The notes below the pieces were generated by a model. The model searched no databases. It was not told the DNA's origin and worked only from the letters and a program-made list of their open reading frames with translations. Position numbers and translations under genes: made by a program. 64,000 nt of DNA, taken from positions 14,493,178 through 14,557,177 of the forward strand of contig NC_051074.1 in the NCBI RefSeq assembly GCF_004664715.2. The letters are read 5' to 3'. The first letter of the stretch is position 1, and the number at the start of each line of letters is the position of its first letter. Source of the DNA: Peromyscus leucopus (Eukaryota; Chordata; Mammalia; Rodentia; Cricetidae). Shown one piece after another: positions 24,952-37,175 of this stretch.

Positions 24952-26750
24952 TTAAACCCATGGCTCAATCTCTGCTACCATTGCCACTTTGCTCATAAGC
25001 CCATTGGGGTGAGCAATGGTAGGGATAGCTGGGAAAAAAGGTTGATTGTTCACAGAACAGGTCATCCTATCTATATGATTACTGAACCCCTCTTCTGCTG
25101 AAGCCACCTTTTGATGAGCATTTACATGGGACATAAAAATCTTCCCATCCTTTGCCCATTTGGAGAGATCAGATCTAGCCACATACTTCTTACCAAGATG
25201 TATTTCTTGCCAATTTTCCAATAATGCTCTTTCAAAGTCCCTGACTATCCAGCCAATCCAGTGGTTATAGTCCATGAATTAGCGGACAATCTCACATCTG
25301 GCCATTTCTCCTTCCAAAGAAAATGTATGATCATGTAAATTGCCTGAAGGTCTGCCCACTGTGAAGATATCCATGTGCTGGTGTCTTTCAGGGTTTTCCC
25401 AGAAAGGAGTTGTAATTCTGTAGCTTTCCACTTTTGGGTGGAGACTGATTAATATGCAGAACCATAAGTAAACCCATCCCTATCTTTTCTTCTTTAGTCA
25501 AAAGGTCACAGGGAATACTCCAAGAAGCTATAGATGTATGCTTCACAGCAGATGACATTGTAATGGGAGTAGAAACCATAGGCATTTGGGCAACGTCAAG
25601 TAACTTGTTTATGCCTTCAAGATATGCTTGGACCTGACCATTTATAAAACAATTCTGTTTGCTAATGGACTGCTGCTGTGCCCATTCTATTTTGTGACTT
25701 GGTGGGTCAGAAAACACCCAGCTCATGATGGGCATCTCAGGCTGTTTGGTAACTTGGAGGCTCATTGTCATACAATCAGTTTCCACTAAGACCGATACCA
25801 AACCAAGAGCTGTCTCTCAAAGTGGGAATAGTGGTCTGCAGATGATGAAGTCCTTCTCTAAAATCCAAAGTCTCTTCTGTGATTCACCAAATGGCCTTCC
25901 AAAGGCTCTAAGCAGTATCCCTAGCTGCCATTGCCACTTCAAGTACCATTGGATCTGCTGGATCATATGAGTCAAGTAGTAGAGCCTTCTGTTGTTCCTG
26001 GGACCCACTCAAAGCTAGCAGCTTTCTGAGTAATTTGGTATGTGGCTGGACTTACACACCCAAGTGGAGAGTGTCTTGTCCCCAGAATCCAAATAGACCC
26101 ACTAAATGTGCTTCTTTTTCAGTGGTGGTAGGGGCCAGGGGCAATAACTTATCCTTCATGTTAGAAGGAATATCTCTGCATGTCCACATCACTGGACTCC
26201 TAAAAATTCCACTGAGGTAGAAGGTTCTTGAAATTTGGCTAGATTTATTTGCCATCCTCTGATGCACATATGTGTTACCAACAAGTTACCAAAGTGTTTG
26301 TTCCTGCTCACTTCACCCAGTTAGTAAAATGCCATTAATATAGTGCATTAATGTGATATTTTATGGAAGAACAGATGATCAAGATCCCTTTGAACTAAGC
26401 TATGACACAGGGATAGAGTTAATATATCCTTGATGTAACAGTGTGAAGGTAGACTGCTAGCCTTGCCAACTGAAAGCAAATTGCTTCTGCCAGTCCTTAT
26501 GGACAGGTACCAAGAAAAATGCTTCTGCTAAATCAATAGCTGCATACCAGGCACCAGGAGATATGCTAATCTGCTCAAGTAAGGACACCACATCTGGTAC
26601 AGCAGCTGCAATCAGAGTCACTACTTGATTGAGCTTTTGATAGTCATCTGTCATTCTCCACAATCCATCTGTCATCTGCACTAGCCAGGTAGTAGAGTTA
26701 AAGGGAGATGTGGTGGACACCATCACCCTTGCATCTTTCAAGTCCATCAA
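24952..26750 (-). pseudogene. ERVL pol remnant (RT, RNase H, integrase)
   Basis: Broken minus-strand frames. At 26750-26457 there is reverse transcriptase: WRMTDDYQKLNQ and WYAAIDLAEAFF are the early RT blocks. Frames at 26267-26052, 26008-25817 and 25801-25388 are further pol pieces. At 25275-24952 SHVNAHQK and the following His-rich text fit the RNase H end and integrase start. Many stops and frameshifts are present. Confidence 0.7.
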
Positions 26751-28509
26751 TAGTGGCGCTAATTTCTGCAGTTCCTCCAGGAATACTACACTGTTTCTGA
26801 TTCACTATTTTCCCTGGCAGCAGCAACTCTAAAGGTGTCCATGTAGCCTTTCCAACCATAACAGCCCTCACTCCACAGGTCAGGGAATCAATGTGAGAAC
26901 TCTACCAACTTCTAAATATATCTACATCAATTATACATTCTAGAACTGGGGAAATAACTATAGGATGAGTTTGGGGACACACTCAATCTACTGTGAGTCA
27001 GATGTGAGCTAAAACTCCATGAATCACCTAACCTCCATAAGCCCCTGCTTTAGCTGGAGGGCCACAATGTTTCTTGGGGTCTCTGAGAATCTGCATCAAG
27101 TCAGAACCAGTATCCAATAGACCACAGGAAATATGATTGTTTCCTTTCTACCAGTGTACATTTACCTTTGTAAAAGGTCATGGGTCCCTCTGGGGAGCTA
27201 ACAGTAAAACTCTTAGTTTGTCAAGGTCCATTCTCAGGGGAATCTAGCCCTCCTTTTATTCAGGGTATTCTGGTTTGCAAATTAGCTCAAGCCTGGAACC
27301 TGGCCCACAGGCTAAGATTCCCTTTTGCTACAATCCAGTATAGGCTTTCTTCCCTTTGTTTGAGATTTTTCTGCTTATACATATCAAACCAAAATACAGA
27401 ATGAAAACATGCTCATGCCTGTAAACACCATGATTGATTATCTAGTACCAAAGGTGCATATGAGTCATGCCACCATTAAATTTGCTGTGCCTGTGTTAAC
27501 CATGATAGGTTAGGCCATTATAGACATTGCTTTGTTCACACTGTCCACTACAATAACTAGGACTGCCTTGCCTTTGTGATTCAGTGCTGCCACCTAGTCT
27601 CTGCTACTTTGGTGGCTCAATTAAGCCCATTGCACTTAATTCATTCAACTGCGCAGGAGCATCTTCAACCCTAAGGTCTAGTACAAGGAAAGGGAAGGCA
27701 ACAAAGCTCTTCAGATGTGCTGGTGCCCCCTCACCATTTTGTGTTTTATAGGATTAATGAAGGGCGTGCCTTCTGGTCTATTACAGATTTTACTGAGTGT
27801 ACTCACTGCACCGTTGTAATTCCCTGAGCCTTAAAATCTCATCATCAACACTAAGTCAAGGGAAATCAGGTATCTCCAGCTCCTTTTCAGTAGGCCATCT
27901 TTTGACAAAGGCTTTAGACAACCATTCAAATATATTTTGACCCATTTATTTTAAACTGTGAGCTTCTATATTAAACCTAGATTCTTCACTCTGTGGGCTC
28001 ATATCAATAAACTCAGTCTGATCCACATTTATGTTTCCTTCATCATTATCCCACACCCTTAAAGTCCATTCTCAAGACTGCTGCTTGAATGAATGAGCAA
28101 ACTCATTAAGCTTTTAACTGTAACATACCTCCTCATGGACTACACTTTATATCTTCCCTCTAGAAGCCTGTTTAGTCTTAAGTATGGTTATAGGTCTAGA
28201 GGCAACCACTGTCAGTCCTTGAAGGACATCAGCATTGTCTCGCTTGGCATTTCCTTCAGAGAAAGTCACTGCTGGTTTAGCAGACAATGAAGGATTAATT
28301 TTCTCAGTCAAAGGCAGAAAACACACCTGCTGAGTATGTTTTCTTTTAGAAAGAGTATTTCTTCAAGTGAGATAAGCCCTTGAGAATCTCAGGGTTCAAA
28401 GTTCTCACTTTCAATAGGGTCCTCTAAGTTACACAATCCCATTCTTTACCAATTAATGACTTTAATCACTGATACCCTTCAAGTCAGGGACTTGAATTTT
28501 CACTGTATG

Positions 28510-29030
28510 TTAGCAAAACTTAGGATGAGGGGCTTCAGTTTGATTCTTCACAACTTGAGCTCCGTGGCTGCTGGAAAGAATATTCCCTTTTAGGGTACAC
28601 TTAGAAACATTTAGACTGTTTATGAGCATCTGGAGCTGGACAATTTTATCATTGAGTTTATTGTTGTCCTTCACTGTATTCTTAGATGCTAGAAGTTGGT
28701 TAATTTTATCATGGAGTTCATTATTTTCCTTTGTCAATTCATCCAGAGATGCTGGGAACAACCAACCACCATCATCATTTTCCTTATTTTTCCACAAATT
28801 GTCAAAAGTTTTATATACAGATTTGGCAACTCCATTGCTTCTCACCATTGGTGAATCAAGATAATCAAATGCATTTTTGACTCCTTAAGTTTGTAAAATA
28901 GTTTACACCATGGATTTCGGTATTCTCTGATCTCCTAGGAGAGACTTTAGTAACTGGAGAGGCTTTGGTGGCTGTAGATGTTGGCAAATTGGAAAGCCTA
29001 CTGAAATTTCTTAAGAAATCCATGCTAATA
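28510..29030 (-). pseudogene. ERVL gag remnant
   Basis: Frames 28848-28510 and 29080-28865 lie between the primer site and pol, where gag belongs. The first holds a heptad-like coiled coil with repeated 'ELHDKINQLLAS / KLNDKIVQLQML' pattern. It is broken and cannot be full length. Confidence 0.6.
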
Positions 29031-29050
29031 CTGCCACTCTTGATACTAAA
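29031..29050 (-). other. ERVL primer binding site
   Basis: Three bases after the 5' LTR, 'tttagtatcaagagtggcag' resembles the complement of the tRNA-Leu 3' end, with several mismatches. Confidence 0.55.
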
Positions 29051-29053
29051 ATC

Positions 29054-29650
29054 TTTATAAGTCAGGGTTCTCAAGATCAACAGAACTTATACAATGTATC
29101 TATCTATCATCTATCTATTTCTCTATCTGTCATCTGTTTATCTATCATCTATCTATTATCTCTCTATCATTATTATTGTTATTATTATTATTATCTAGAA
29201 CATAATAGGGACTTATTTGAATGGCTTACAGGTCTAGCTAGTCCAACAATGACTGTCTACCAACGGAAGCTCCAGGAATACAGTAGTTGTTTGTTTAGTC
29301 CATGATGCTGGATATTTCAACTGGTCATTAGTATATACCAGAGTCCTGAAAAAGTAGGTTCTAATGCCAGTGGAGGGATGGACTTCCCAGTGAGAGCATT
29401 TAGGCAAAAAGAGCAAGCCTCCTTTTTCCACATCCAGAAGTAAGTGTGGCCCAGATTAAAGATGAATCTTCCCACCTCAAAAGATCCACACTAAATTTGT
29501 ATCTTCTCACCTCTAACAATCTGGGTTAAGAATGGATCTTACCACTTCAAATGATTTAATTAAGAAAATTCACCTACTGGTATACCTAGACACTTTGGTT
29601 CTAGTTAGTTTCAGAAGTAGTGAAGTTGACAACCAAGAATGGCCATCACA
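29054..29650 (-). mobile_element. ERVL 5' LTR
   Basis: 597 bp in element sense, beginning TGTGATGGCCATTCTTGG. It holds a (GATA)/(ATT) microsatellite at 29098-29195 and ends near 'gaaccctgacttataaa'. Confidence 0.75.
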
Positions 29651-29829
29651 GCCTATATCACCATGCCTTCCCTGCCACCATGGTCTGTATCATTCCCTTC
29701 CTGCTACCGTGGCCTGTATGTCATGACCTTCCTTGTCACGAAGATTATATGCCTATAACCCACGAGCTAGAATAAACTCTTTCTTTTGATTTTCCTGGCA
29801 TTCAGCCACAGCAAAAATAACAATAGCAA
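29651..29829 (+). mobile_element. ERVL/MaLR-type LTR, right part
   Basis: It resumes the LTR broken at 22360 ('cctatatcaccatgccttcc', 'accatggtctgtatcattcc') and ends after 'agaataaactctttcttttg', which holds the AATAAA signal. Confidence 0.65.
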
Positions 29830-29926
29830 ATGCAGAAAGTGATGCTAACAAATGAGTTCATTGCTGTGAGCAACCTGTATCTGCCTTCCTTGTCTGCAAC
29901 TCTAATGTCACATATACTTATTTTCT

Positions 29927-30061
29927 TGATAAACTGCCTATCATGTATGTCCTGGGGCTCCACCTGCTTCTCTCTTTTTCTATGTAAAGCCTGAAAGATA
30001 AACTGCCTATCTTGTGTCTTCTGGGGCACCACATGCTTCTCGCTCTGTGTGTAAAGCCTGG
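29927..30061. repeat. Tandem duplication, about 67-bp unit
   Basis: Two adjacent copies of a unit that begins 'gataaactgcctatc' and ends 'tgtaaagcctg', about 80% alike. Confidence 0.8.
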
Positions 30062-30069
30062 GAAAGAAG

Positions 30070-31180
30070 CACATGAAGTGACCATGCAACAGGCTGGAAA
30101 CTATGGTTTCTTCATATTTTCCATTACTTTTGAATTTGGCTTCACTTGAATTCCTAGGACCCTTCACATTCCTCACTCAGGCCATGCTCTGTATGGCTGC
30201 TTCAGAGAGTAAATGAACTTGGAGGAATTGACAGAATCAGGCTATTGACCACCAATGCAGGATTCCTCAATGGATGCTCAGTTCTGGCCAATATTTGGTT
30301 ACTATTAGCCTGTTTCAGGGTTTGTCAGTATTACCCTAAGTTAGAGGCTTCTCCAATCCAGTCCTGCTCTTTTTCCTCTCTCAGCTTTTGGGCTTACATC
30401 ACAGGCTGGAGCCTCTCAGCTTACTCACCCTCTTCTTTTGGTCAGGCACAACAACTACCTCCAAGCTATTGGATGTTTGATTTCACTCTATTCTCAGATG
30501 ATAGGATTCGGGTAAAAGGAACTTCCTTTATTATTTTAAAGATTTTCTGTTTTTTACTTATTAATACTTTGTAAATAAAGAGAAGGGGAGAGAAAATAGA
30601 CCAAGGCCACAGGTGAAAAGACTGTCTTTAAATTGGAGGAGACAGGAGGAAAAGGTACAATTTGGAGGTGTCCATAAATAGAAATTAGAAACAGAGAAAA
30701 TGGGAAGATGGCATATGTTTGCATGCCTAAGCCAGTCTAAAGCTGAAAGCTGAAGTGGGGGAAAGGAAACTGGGAAGGAATTCTGAAATACCTGTGACTA
30801 TATTAAATTGATTTGTAGTTCTAGGATTATGAGTTTAGTCTGGATTTTTAATCTCAAAACAGAGGAACAATGTCATTTATTGCCTAAGAGAGAAGACAAA
30901 AATTTAGATTCATTTTAGACCTCACAGGGTGGGAAAATATGTTGGTAAAGTAAACTGGGTAAAGAATATAAAGGAAAGTTATTTTATAATAAACAGATTG
31001 ATCTATGTTAATTCCATAAGAATTTATATATTAGAGACATTGTTAATATTTCTGTATGGCTAGGAACAGATGATGTAATGCTTAATGTGCTTATTACTCC
31101 CAATAGCTGAAAATAAATTAGGTCAATATCTAGCCAAGAAAGATTCAAAGGTAGTTAATTATTTAATAATAGGATTATTG
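30070..31180. other. Intron, nothing recognised
   Basis: No named element. It may contain further LTR-derived sequence linked to the duplication at 29927-30061. Confidence 0.35.
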
Positions 31181-31194
31181 TTTGTTTGAAATAT

Positions 31195-31295
31195 TGGTCA
31201 TATATAGTCCAAGTCAGCCTTGAACTTGAACTTTTCCTCCCTCATTCTCCAGAGTGCTGGGATTACAGAAATGTACCATTATGCCTTGGATACAA
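31195..31295 (-). mobile_element. B1-like fragment
   Basis: 'agtcagccttgaacttgaac' and 'agagtgctgggattacagaa' are the reverse complement of a decayed B1. Confidence 0.55.
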
Positions 31296-32037
31296 TAATT
31301 TGTTTCTTCAAAATGAAAATGATCACATGCCAAATACTAGCATGTCAAGAAGAGGCAAGACCTTGAGTTTGAATAAACTGTGTGATGCTGTTTGGGTGAT
31401 TGTTTTTGACAACTTATTGGGTACCGAGTGCCCCTGTGCTAGAATGTCCCAAACTGCAAATTACATTTCACAAGACCACCTCTTTCTGTTTTCTAGTCTG
31501 TGGAAACTTGTTCAAGGTGAAGGGCATCACTCCATCTTCTGGTCCATGAAGGACTTGGATTTCTAATAATTCATTCCAAACAATCTCATTTGACCCAACT
31601 GAGCCAGTTCAGTGTGGTCCCCCAGGGGTTATTTGAGGTTTCAAGCTTGTCCTCTTCCTCTGACTCTGTAATTGGTGGTAAGAAAGCCAGAGTTGCTGGG
31701 ATTATTCAGGTTTGGGTGGAAACTCGCAACAGCAATGGAAAGAATAGAATAAGTCATGCTTCGGATGAAATGACTGCATCATCGAAACAAACCCAACATC
31801 TGCACTATCTCAGACTCCCAGCTTTGTGAGTCAGCTTGTCTGTTCTGTTGTGTAAACCACTTTGGGTCAGGTGTTTGATTGTGTCCTAACTGAAGAAACT
31901 CTGCTTCAGTAGCTTGAAATTCTAAGATTTGAATCCTGGTGCTTATAGACATAAAAACTTAAAAAAGTTGTCCAGTGACATTGATCATTCATATAACCAT
32001 TTGTAAAATGATATGGAATATCAAGTTTTAAGTTCAT

Positions 32038-32110
32038 ATATATATATACATATACATATATACACACACACATACACACACACACACATATATATATACA
32101 TATATGCATA
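32038..32110. repeat. (TA)/(CA) repeat
   Basis: Alternating tatata, catata and cacaca units. Confidence 0.85.
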
Positions 32111-32334
32111 TATGGAGAACAAATATAAATTACTTTGTTCAGAATAGTTATCTATAATGATTTCTTTCATCCCTGGTATACAACATAGTTTTTATACATA
32201 AATGCCAATTAATCAATTTATACTCTGAAATCATGAGAAATTTAAATTATTTTTTCTAAAACAATCATGAACATGAATGGAATCTATATACAAATACATG
32301 TCACCCCCTTAGGTTTATAATAAGGATACTTGTG

Positions 32335-32743
32335 GTCTTCAGTCCCAGCTGATACTTTTACAACATGACTCCTACATACAAGGCTCAGGAAACATTGAAG
32401 AAGGGATGGAAAAATTGTAAGAGCTGAATATCAGGAAGTCTGCTGTGAGAGTGTGTCTTCTAGATATGACAAGTAAGTTATGGCATTATGGTTGCCTCAA
32501 CAAGATCTGGAAAATTCCAGCACCACTAGACATCACAGCATGGATGGAAGAACTCTCACAAGGCTTCCACCCATAGATGAAAAGCTATAGGCAATTAATG
32601 ACTGTTGAAAAATAGAGAGTTAGTCTTCTGCAGAAATGAGCCCCTGAATTCATTATCCAATGCAAATGGCTAGTCCTGAAAGCATGTGTAAAAACAACAC
32701 AAAGTGGAATCAGCAGATTGTATTTACATATGTATTAACACAT

Positions 32744-32797
<54 letters not shown>

Positions 32798-32940
32798 GAC
32801 CAGGAATTAGAGAGGGAGTTGGGGGAGGGCCTGGGAGGAGTTCAATGAAGGAAAGGGATGATCTAATACTTAAATTAAGAATAAAATGTTTAAAGTTTAC
32901 AAGAAGAGGCATAATGGAAACAATTCAGTGCAAATAGATC
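32335..32940 (+). mobile_element. L1 3' region
   Basis: 'aggctcaggaaacattgaag', 'tgtaagagctgaatatcagg' and 'aaatgagcccctgaattc' in order match rodent L1 3' sequence. The same order occurs at 49540-49830. It ends in the (AAT)n at 32746-32794 and A-rich DNA. Confidence 0.65.
32746..32794. repeat. (AAT)n microsatellite
   Basis: A pure run of about 16 units. Confidence 0.95.
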
Positions 32941-33205
32941 TCCCAGAATCCTTTGCATACTGACAAACAGTCAGCATCTCTGTGTTTATCAGAAGAGTGC
33001 ATTTTATAATAAAGCCTGGACTTTAAAATAATATGTGGTTATGGTACAAGCACTTCTCAATATTGTTTGGTAACCACTCTTAGAAGTTGCTTCTCCTGCT
33101 CATGTGTACGTTACAAGATGGAGACAGGGTTGGTTATCTCGTACGTGCTAATAGGGTTGAGAGGACTGCTCTGGCGTGAATTAAACTTGTTATGAGAGCA
33201 CTTAC

Positions 33206-33307
33206 TGGTGTCCACTTCAGTCACCACAATTGGTTTGGAGAACTGAATCCGGAATCCCCAGGGGTAATCTCCAGTTCCTTTGAATAGTCTCACAGTGCGC
33301 TCACGAA
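33206..33307 (-). CDS. Pdzph1: Pdzph1 exon, N-terminal part of PDZ domain
   Basis: A 102-bp exon, phase 1 at both ends. The acceptor is gctttccttgcag at 33308 and the donor GACACCA|gtaagtgct at 33205. It encodes RERTVRLFKGTGDYPWGFRI and then QFSKPIVVTEVDT. This matches the first PDZ strand, the carboxylate-binding loop (PWGFRI in place of GLGF) and the second and third strands. The domain continues in the exon at 15904-16014 after a 17.2-kb intron. A plus-strand LTR begins 435 bp upstream of it in gene direction. Confidence 0.88.
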
Positions 33308-33741
33308 CTGCAAGGAAAGCAAAGAATACAATGCTTTGAGTTGACATTCAGTACTATACACTGTTACAGTACTGTAAAAGTGGTGTGTTTGCTCGTTGAG
33401 ATTACATGTCAGGCCTAATAGAAAGGTTCCAAGCAATACTATGCAATCGAATGCACTAATTATACAAAATTCTGGGCTTCATTGTTATATTTTTATACAA
33501 TGTCGTCTAATTGCATCTTTACAACAGATCATGATGATGATGATTAGTATTTAGAGAAGAGAATATTGAGATGTAGAGGTTAAGTACTCATGTCAAGAAA
33601 AGAAAGCTTACTCCTGTTAGGCAGCACTATACCTTAGGATTCATCCTTAACCACTATGTCATAGCTACTCAAACAGCATACAGATCTTGTAACCCTGAGT
33701 TGCTTAGATCTGTAAATAAGAGAATTTATCACAATAGTATT

Positions 33742-34057
33742 TGTTGGAGCATATTTGGGCTTTACCCAGCAGGTCTGCACAAAGAGAATGATTAGGACCA
33801 CGGGCCTGAGTGCAGGTGTCTGAGATGATCTGCACTTGGCTGTGCTGGGGGGAGGTCTTTTGCTCCACCCCTTGGCATTCCTTTAAATACCCTAGGGCAG
33901 TGACAGTTGAAACCCGATGGATTAGGATCCAGGCCCTCCCAAGTCTATCCTGTATTTTCTGTCTTTTTCTCTCTCTTCTTCATTTATAACTAGTTCTTTT
34001 ATCCCTCATTCCTCAATAGTCCCTGGGGTAAATAAATATGGGGGCTGGTCCTTCACA
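33742..34057 (+). mobile_element. Solo LTR, family B
   Basis: A 316-bp LTR from TGTTGGAGCATATTTGG to GGTCCTTCACA. It has 'tttaaataccc' as a TATA-like site and 'ggtaaataaatatg' with a polyadenylation signal. The flanks agtatt and attatt are a degenerate 6-bp target duplication (4 of 6), so it is class II-like. It lies in the intron just upstream of the first PDZ exon, antisense to the gene. Confidence 0.75.
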
Positions 34058-34345
34058 ATTATTCATGGAAATAAGAAAACTGAAACACATTCCACAAACT
34101 GAGGTTTTACAAGAAGCCAAGAAAAGTAACAGACCTGGCTCACTCAGAAAAATACCAGATCAATTGGTTTTGAAGAGGTTGGAACTGTTAGGCTTGGCTG
34201 TACTGTCACTGGAGAGTCCTAAGATCTTCACAGTTAGGGTGCACAGAGTTTACAGTCATCAAGATAACTTCAATTACTGCAGCCCAGTTATTAATCCACT
34301 TTCCATCCTGCTACCTTCAGACCTTCTTTTCTGAATCATACTCTC

Positions 34346-34351
<6 letters not shown>

Positions 34352-34379
<28 letters not shown>
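34352..34379. repeat. (GT)n microsatellite
   Basis: A pure run of about 14 units. Confidence 0.95.
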
Positions 34380-34380
<1 letters not shown>

Positions 34381-35683
34381 CCTCACAATTACCGCTTGTT
34401 AATCAGCTTAACTTATTCATAACATTACTCAATTCATTGACCCTTTTTACTCTTCTCTACCTCAAGGCACTTTTCCCTCTATGCCCACTATGAAGAACAG
34501 CCTCATAGATCACAATCTTCTCTGTTCAGAACGATTAAGGGTTGTTACTCCTCAGAGATGAGGGAAAAAGCATGATTCCAGATTGTGAACATCATGGGCA
34601 TTTTGCCTTGGAGACTTGTAAACAGTAAGTAAAGAGTAAGTGATAATAAAGTATAATTGGTAACATTCCTGAGCTTCAGAAGTAGGTTCTAAATAGCAGT
34701 TTGGCTCCCAGGTACTTGTGAAAATGCTAAGCAATTATAAGATAAGGATTTCAAGCTATTAAAAAGAATAGGGTAACCTAACACCTTAAAATGGAAATTT
34801 AATAGGATTCCCTTTCATAAAAAGTATAAATGCGTTAGAATTTCTGGGTAATAGATTTTGCTGCTTTTTTCAACCTGCTGCTCCCTTTTCTTCTGTGGAT
34901 GTTACATGTTGCTTCTTAGATTCAGATCTTTCTCCAGTAGAGTTGCCTTATCTTCAGGTCTACATCCAAAGGCACGTTTGGAGTACACACGTGCAGGCAA
35001 TATATAGGCAGATTAAAAGCACATAGGTAGCCAAGGGAACTCATGAGACCTTGAAGTCATAGACAACAATGCTCTCTAAGGTGGTATAAGACCTTAGTTT
35101 TTAGCCTTTCACTTGCTGTGAAGTCTCTTCCTCAATATGGCTGACAGATGGCATTAGCCAAAATAATCATTATTATAAATTTATCTTACTTTGCAGAGCT
35201 TGTAAGATGATTTACTTGATTTTTCTCTCGGATATTTTGAGGTGAATGATTATATCTCACACTAAATTTCTTGTGAGAAATAGCAAATATAGCAGAAAGC
35301 AAAGTATTCTGCCTAGGCACGCTCCATTGTGGACACCTGTTTGGTCAGATAAGGAAGCCAAGCATCTGATAGAAACAAGGGACATCCATCCTTTTTCACA
35401 GGTTCATTGCAGTCCAAAGAAGTTGTTAATTTACAGACACTCGCTGCACCCTGCCTTTCTCACAGGCAGTATCTTGTGCAATAGGACTGTACTAGAAAAG
35501 TCAAAGAAGCATCCTTTCCTTTGGACGCTTACGTGCTTGATACTTGTTGCCTAGACTGGCACTGCTCATGGGGGCGGGGGATGGAAGGATACAGTTTCTT
35601 CATCTGGATTACAGAAGGGATGTTTGCTTTTGTAAAATGCCTGAAGAAAACATGTTCTTTTTCTTCAAATGAAGAAAAGCAAA
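34380..35683. other. Intron, nothing recognised
   Basis: Mixed AT-rich sequence without a named element. Confidence 0.45.
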
Positions 35684-35689
35684 GTAATA

Positions 35690-35997
35690 TGTAGTGGGTA
35701 GCCGTTCCAGCTTTGATCTGGAAATACCACCCCCTTTGAGGCTTCGGTAACTGTCACGCCTACAAGGCGGGGCCGAGAGAGGACCCTGAAGACCTGAGAT
35801 CCAGATGGGGGACTCTCTTGTTTCCTGGACCCTGGATGCAGGAGGTAGACCGAGCAGAGTTCTCCAGAGAACACCGCCGGACTGCAACTACACCTTTCCC
35901 AGACCCTGAAACCTACCTATCCCTTCACTTGTAAGTTACCCCACAAAATAAACCTTCCTTTTAACTACGTGGAGTGTCCTTACTATTTCAACCAATA
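35690..35997 (+). mobile_element. Solo LTR, family A copy 3
   Basis: A 308-bp copy, TGTAGTGGGTAGCC to TTTCAACCAATA, with perfect 6-bp target duplications GTAATA (35684-35689 and 35998-36003). It has the same polyadenylation signal as copies 1 and 2. Confidence 0.88.
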
Positions 35998-36003
35998 GTA
36001 ATA

Positions 36004-37140
36004 TTGCTGAGAAGGTGTTCAGTGGATTCTAGCCCTAAAGTTCTATGGTCTGCAAAGCTCTGTGCCTCTGGGAAAGTTTGTTATTCATTAAGGGAATTCT
36101 CTCTTGGCATAACTATTTGGAAAGTGTCTTATTGGATCTCATAATTTAAGAGGCAGAACTGGGAAATTCAAGGACTTAGGAATTAATATTTCAACACTCT
36201 GAGATAAGCTGGTAGCTAATCAGGACGAAAAGAGAAAGCAGAAATCCATTTCTGACTGCTGTAACAATAATTTCTAACATCTCTACTTTTCAAGGTTTCT
36301 TGTTCCCTCTAGGTTACTCTCATGGTGCTATCTTCTGCTTTTGACAGATCGATTTACCCAACACATATTTGATTAATGGAAGATTTTTATGTGTTGAATC
36401 AAATCAAATCACATTTGTTGTTTTGTTTTTATATTTCACGAGACTATTAAAATAGCTATTGCTTTCAAGGCCATGTTTCTGTGGTTTTGATTTTTCAATC
36501 AAGCAAATTGAATGTCAACAACATGTATGAAAGAATAAACATTTCAATAAAGTCTTTAAATGGTGAGCTCAGCTGAAGAACTCTCCTGTGGGAGGACACA
36601 GTCAACATGTTTGTAACGTGTTCCTCCCCCATTCTGAAGACAATTTTCTCATATTTTAAGATTTATAGCCTTACTTTCCCATGGCACTGTCTAGTGAATA
36701 ATCTATAAGTGCCACGCAGCTGCTGAGAAGCCACAAACGGATGTCATTGTTGTTTCACAGAATGTGGATGCATCATCAAGTAATTTATCCCTCTAGATGA
36801 CACTTCCTTAGCATCATATTGTTGGTTGTAAAAATCCAAATAAAGGTCAAATATTTCCATAAAAATAACAAAACCCACACAGCAAAACACTCTACATTTT
36901 AATGTAGCTACAGCAATGCAGCTTTGCAGGGAGAGATCCCTTTGTTTGACTATTTTCCAACTCAGAATGTCTAGGAAAACAAGGGTTGAGTTTTGTTTTG
37001 TAAGTATAAAATTTATTTATCATAAAATACATTGTAACACATGTAAATTAGCATTACAGTATTTTGGAAGTATTATTAGGTTACTAATATATTTTAGTTA
37101 AAATTTGTCCATTTGCCTGTGGCTCACTTTCCTAAGGTCT
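36004..37140. other. Intron, nothing recognised
   Basis: AT-rich sequence. No named element. Confidence 0.45.
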
Positions 37141-37175
37141 ACATTCATTTCTTTCTTTTCTTTTTCTTTCTTTCT

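Larger units (their letters stand above)
22361..29650 (-). mobile_element. ERVL-type provirus, decayed, minus strand
   Basis: A 7.3-kb class III endogenous retrovirus. In its own sense it has a 5' LTR (29650-29054), a primer site resembling tRNA-Leu, gag and pol remnants, a dUTPase-like end of pol, a polypurine tract, and a 3' LTR (23152-22361). No envelope gene is seen, as is usual for ERVL. Flanking 5-bp repeats are GCCTG (22356-22360) and GCCTA (29651-29655), a near match. All coding frames are broken by stops and frameshifts, so it cannot make functional proteins. The solo LTR at 24575-24879 interrupts its pol. Confidence 0.85.

Noticed and set aside
23499..28848. A functional viral gene set
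   Set aside because: The pol, dUTPase and gag frames are all broken by stops and frameshifts, and pol is interrupted by another LTR.
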